A program made the position numbers and the translations under genes. Positions 28,605 through 28,630 of a stretch of 28,630 nucleotides of DNA are shown in pieces (the stretch's first letter is position 1; every line of letters starts with the position of its first letter). The notes below the pieces were generated by a model. That model had not been told where the DNA came from and made no database searches. It was given only the letters and a program-made list of their open reading frames with translations. The DNA comes from an uncultured Lachnospiraceae bacterium (GTDB lineage: Bacteria; Bacillota; Clostridia; Lachnospirales; Lachnospiraceae). The stretch lies in NCBI GenBank assembly GCA_948441955.1, contig CAOJQZ010000028.1, positions 1 to 28,630 on the forward strand, given 5' to 3'.

Positions 28605-28630
28605 TCACTCTTTCGGCAAATCTCCATCTC
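28605..28630 (-). CDS. Possible host gene C-terminus (partial)
   Basis: Only the last seven sense codons, reading DGDLPKE then TGA at 28605, are in the window. The support is an open frame to the edge and a good terminator immediately after its stop. No function can be assigned. Confidence 0.35.

Noticed and set aside
1..28630. tRNA, rRNA, riboswitch, diversity-generating retroelement
   Set aside because: No cloverleaf-like runs, rRNA stretches, reverse transcriptase or template/variable repeats were recognised by reading.

Overview
The window is most of a Mu-like transposable prophage (an unusual myovirus) integrated in a Firmicutes genome. Strong AGGAGG-type ribosome binding sites, moderate-to-low GC and the DUF2577/DUF2634/DUF4355/XkdP-XkdQ-XkdM set point to a clostridial, probably Lachnospiraceae-like, host. 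This host assignment is inference. Nearly every gene is on the minus strand, so the phage reads from right (about 28.5 kb, its 'left' end) to left (position 1, cut inside the tail fibre gene).

Early/regulatory end (28.07-20.0 kb): a plus-strand LexA/CI-type repressor (HTH plus S24 autoprotease) faces a minus-strand Ner/Cro-like HTH protein across an operator region. Then come several small accessory genes, one of them an inverted plus-strand gene, followed by MuA transposase (DDE), MuB ATPase, two small unknowns, Gam, GemA (Mu gp16) and a Mor/C-type activator. A hairpin with a U-tract closes this block.

Head block (19.9-9.3 kb): a membrane/coiled-coil protein, two tandem winged-helix-like paralogues, a Mu gp27-like small terminase candidate, a second HTH protein, large terminase, portal, a MuF protein carrying a C-terminal HExxH metallopeptidase-like domain followed by a one-base-overlapping small gene, scaffold, major capsid protein, connector and head-tail joining proteins.

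Tail block (9.25 kb to 1): sheath, tube, tail-assembly chaperone with a textbook A AAA AAC programmed -1 frameshift site, tape measure, LysM/XkdP, XkdQ, DUF2577, DUF2634, baseplate J, YmfQ and the start of the fibre. Gene order from portal to fibre closely follows PBSX/skin xkdE-xkdV, while the regulatory and transposition block is Mu, so this is a Mu-PBSX mosaic. Lysis genes and the other phage end are not in the window.

The stretch 28073-28630 has no complete gene. It holds four inverted GCGGACAT-type sites, a 23-nt direct repeat, terminators and what looks like the tail of a host gene. The phage left end must lie here, but I could not fix it to the base. The most interesting items are the MuF-metallopeptidase plus overlapping small gene, the frameshift signal with a matching long-range stem, a 55-aa protein that shares a segment with the MuA C-terminal region, and a repressor-like operator copied in front of muA.
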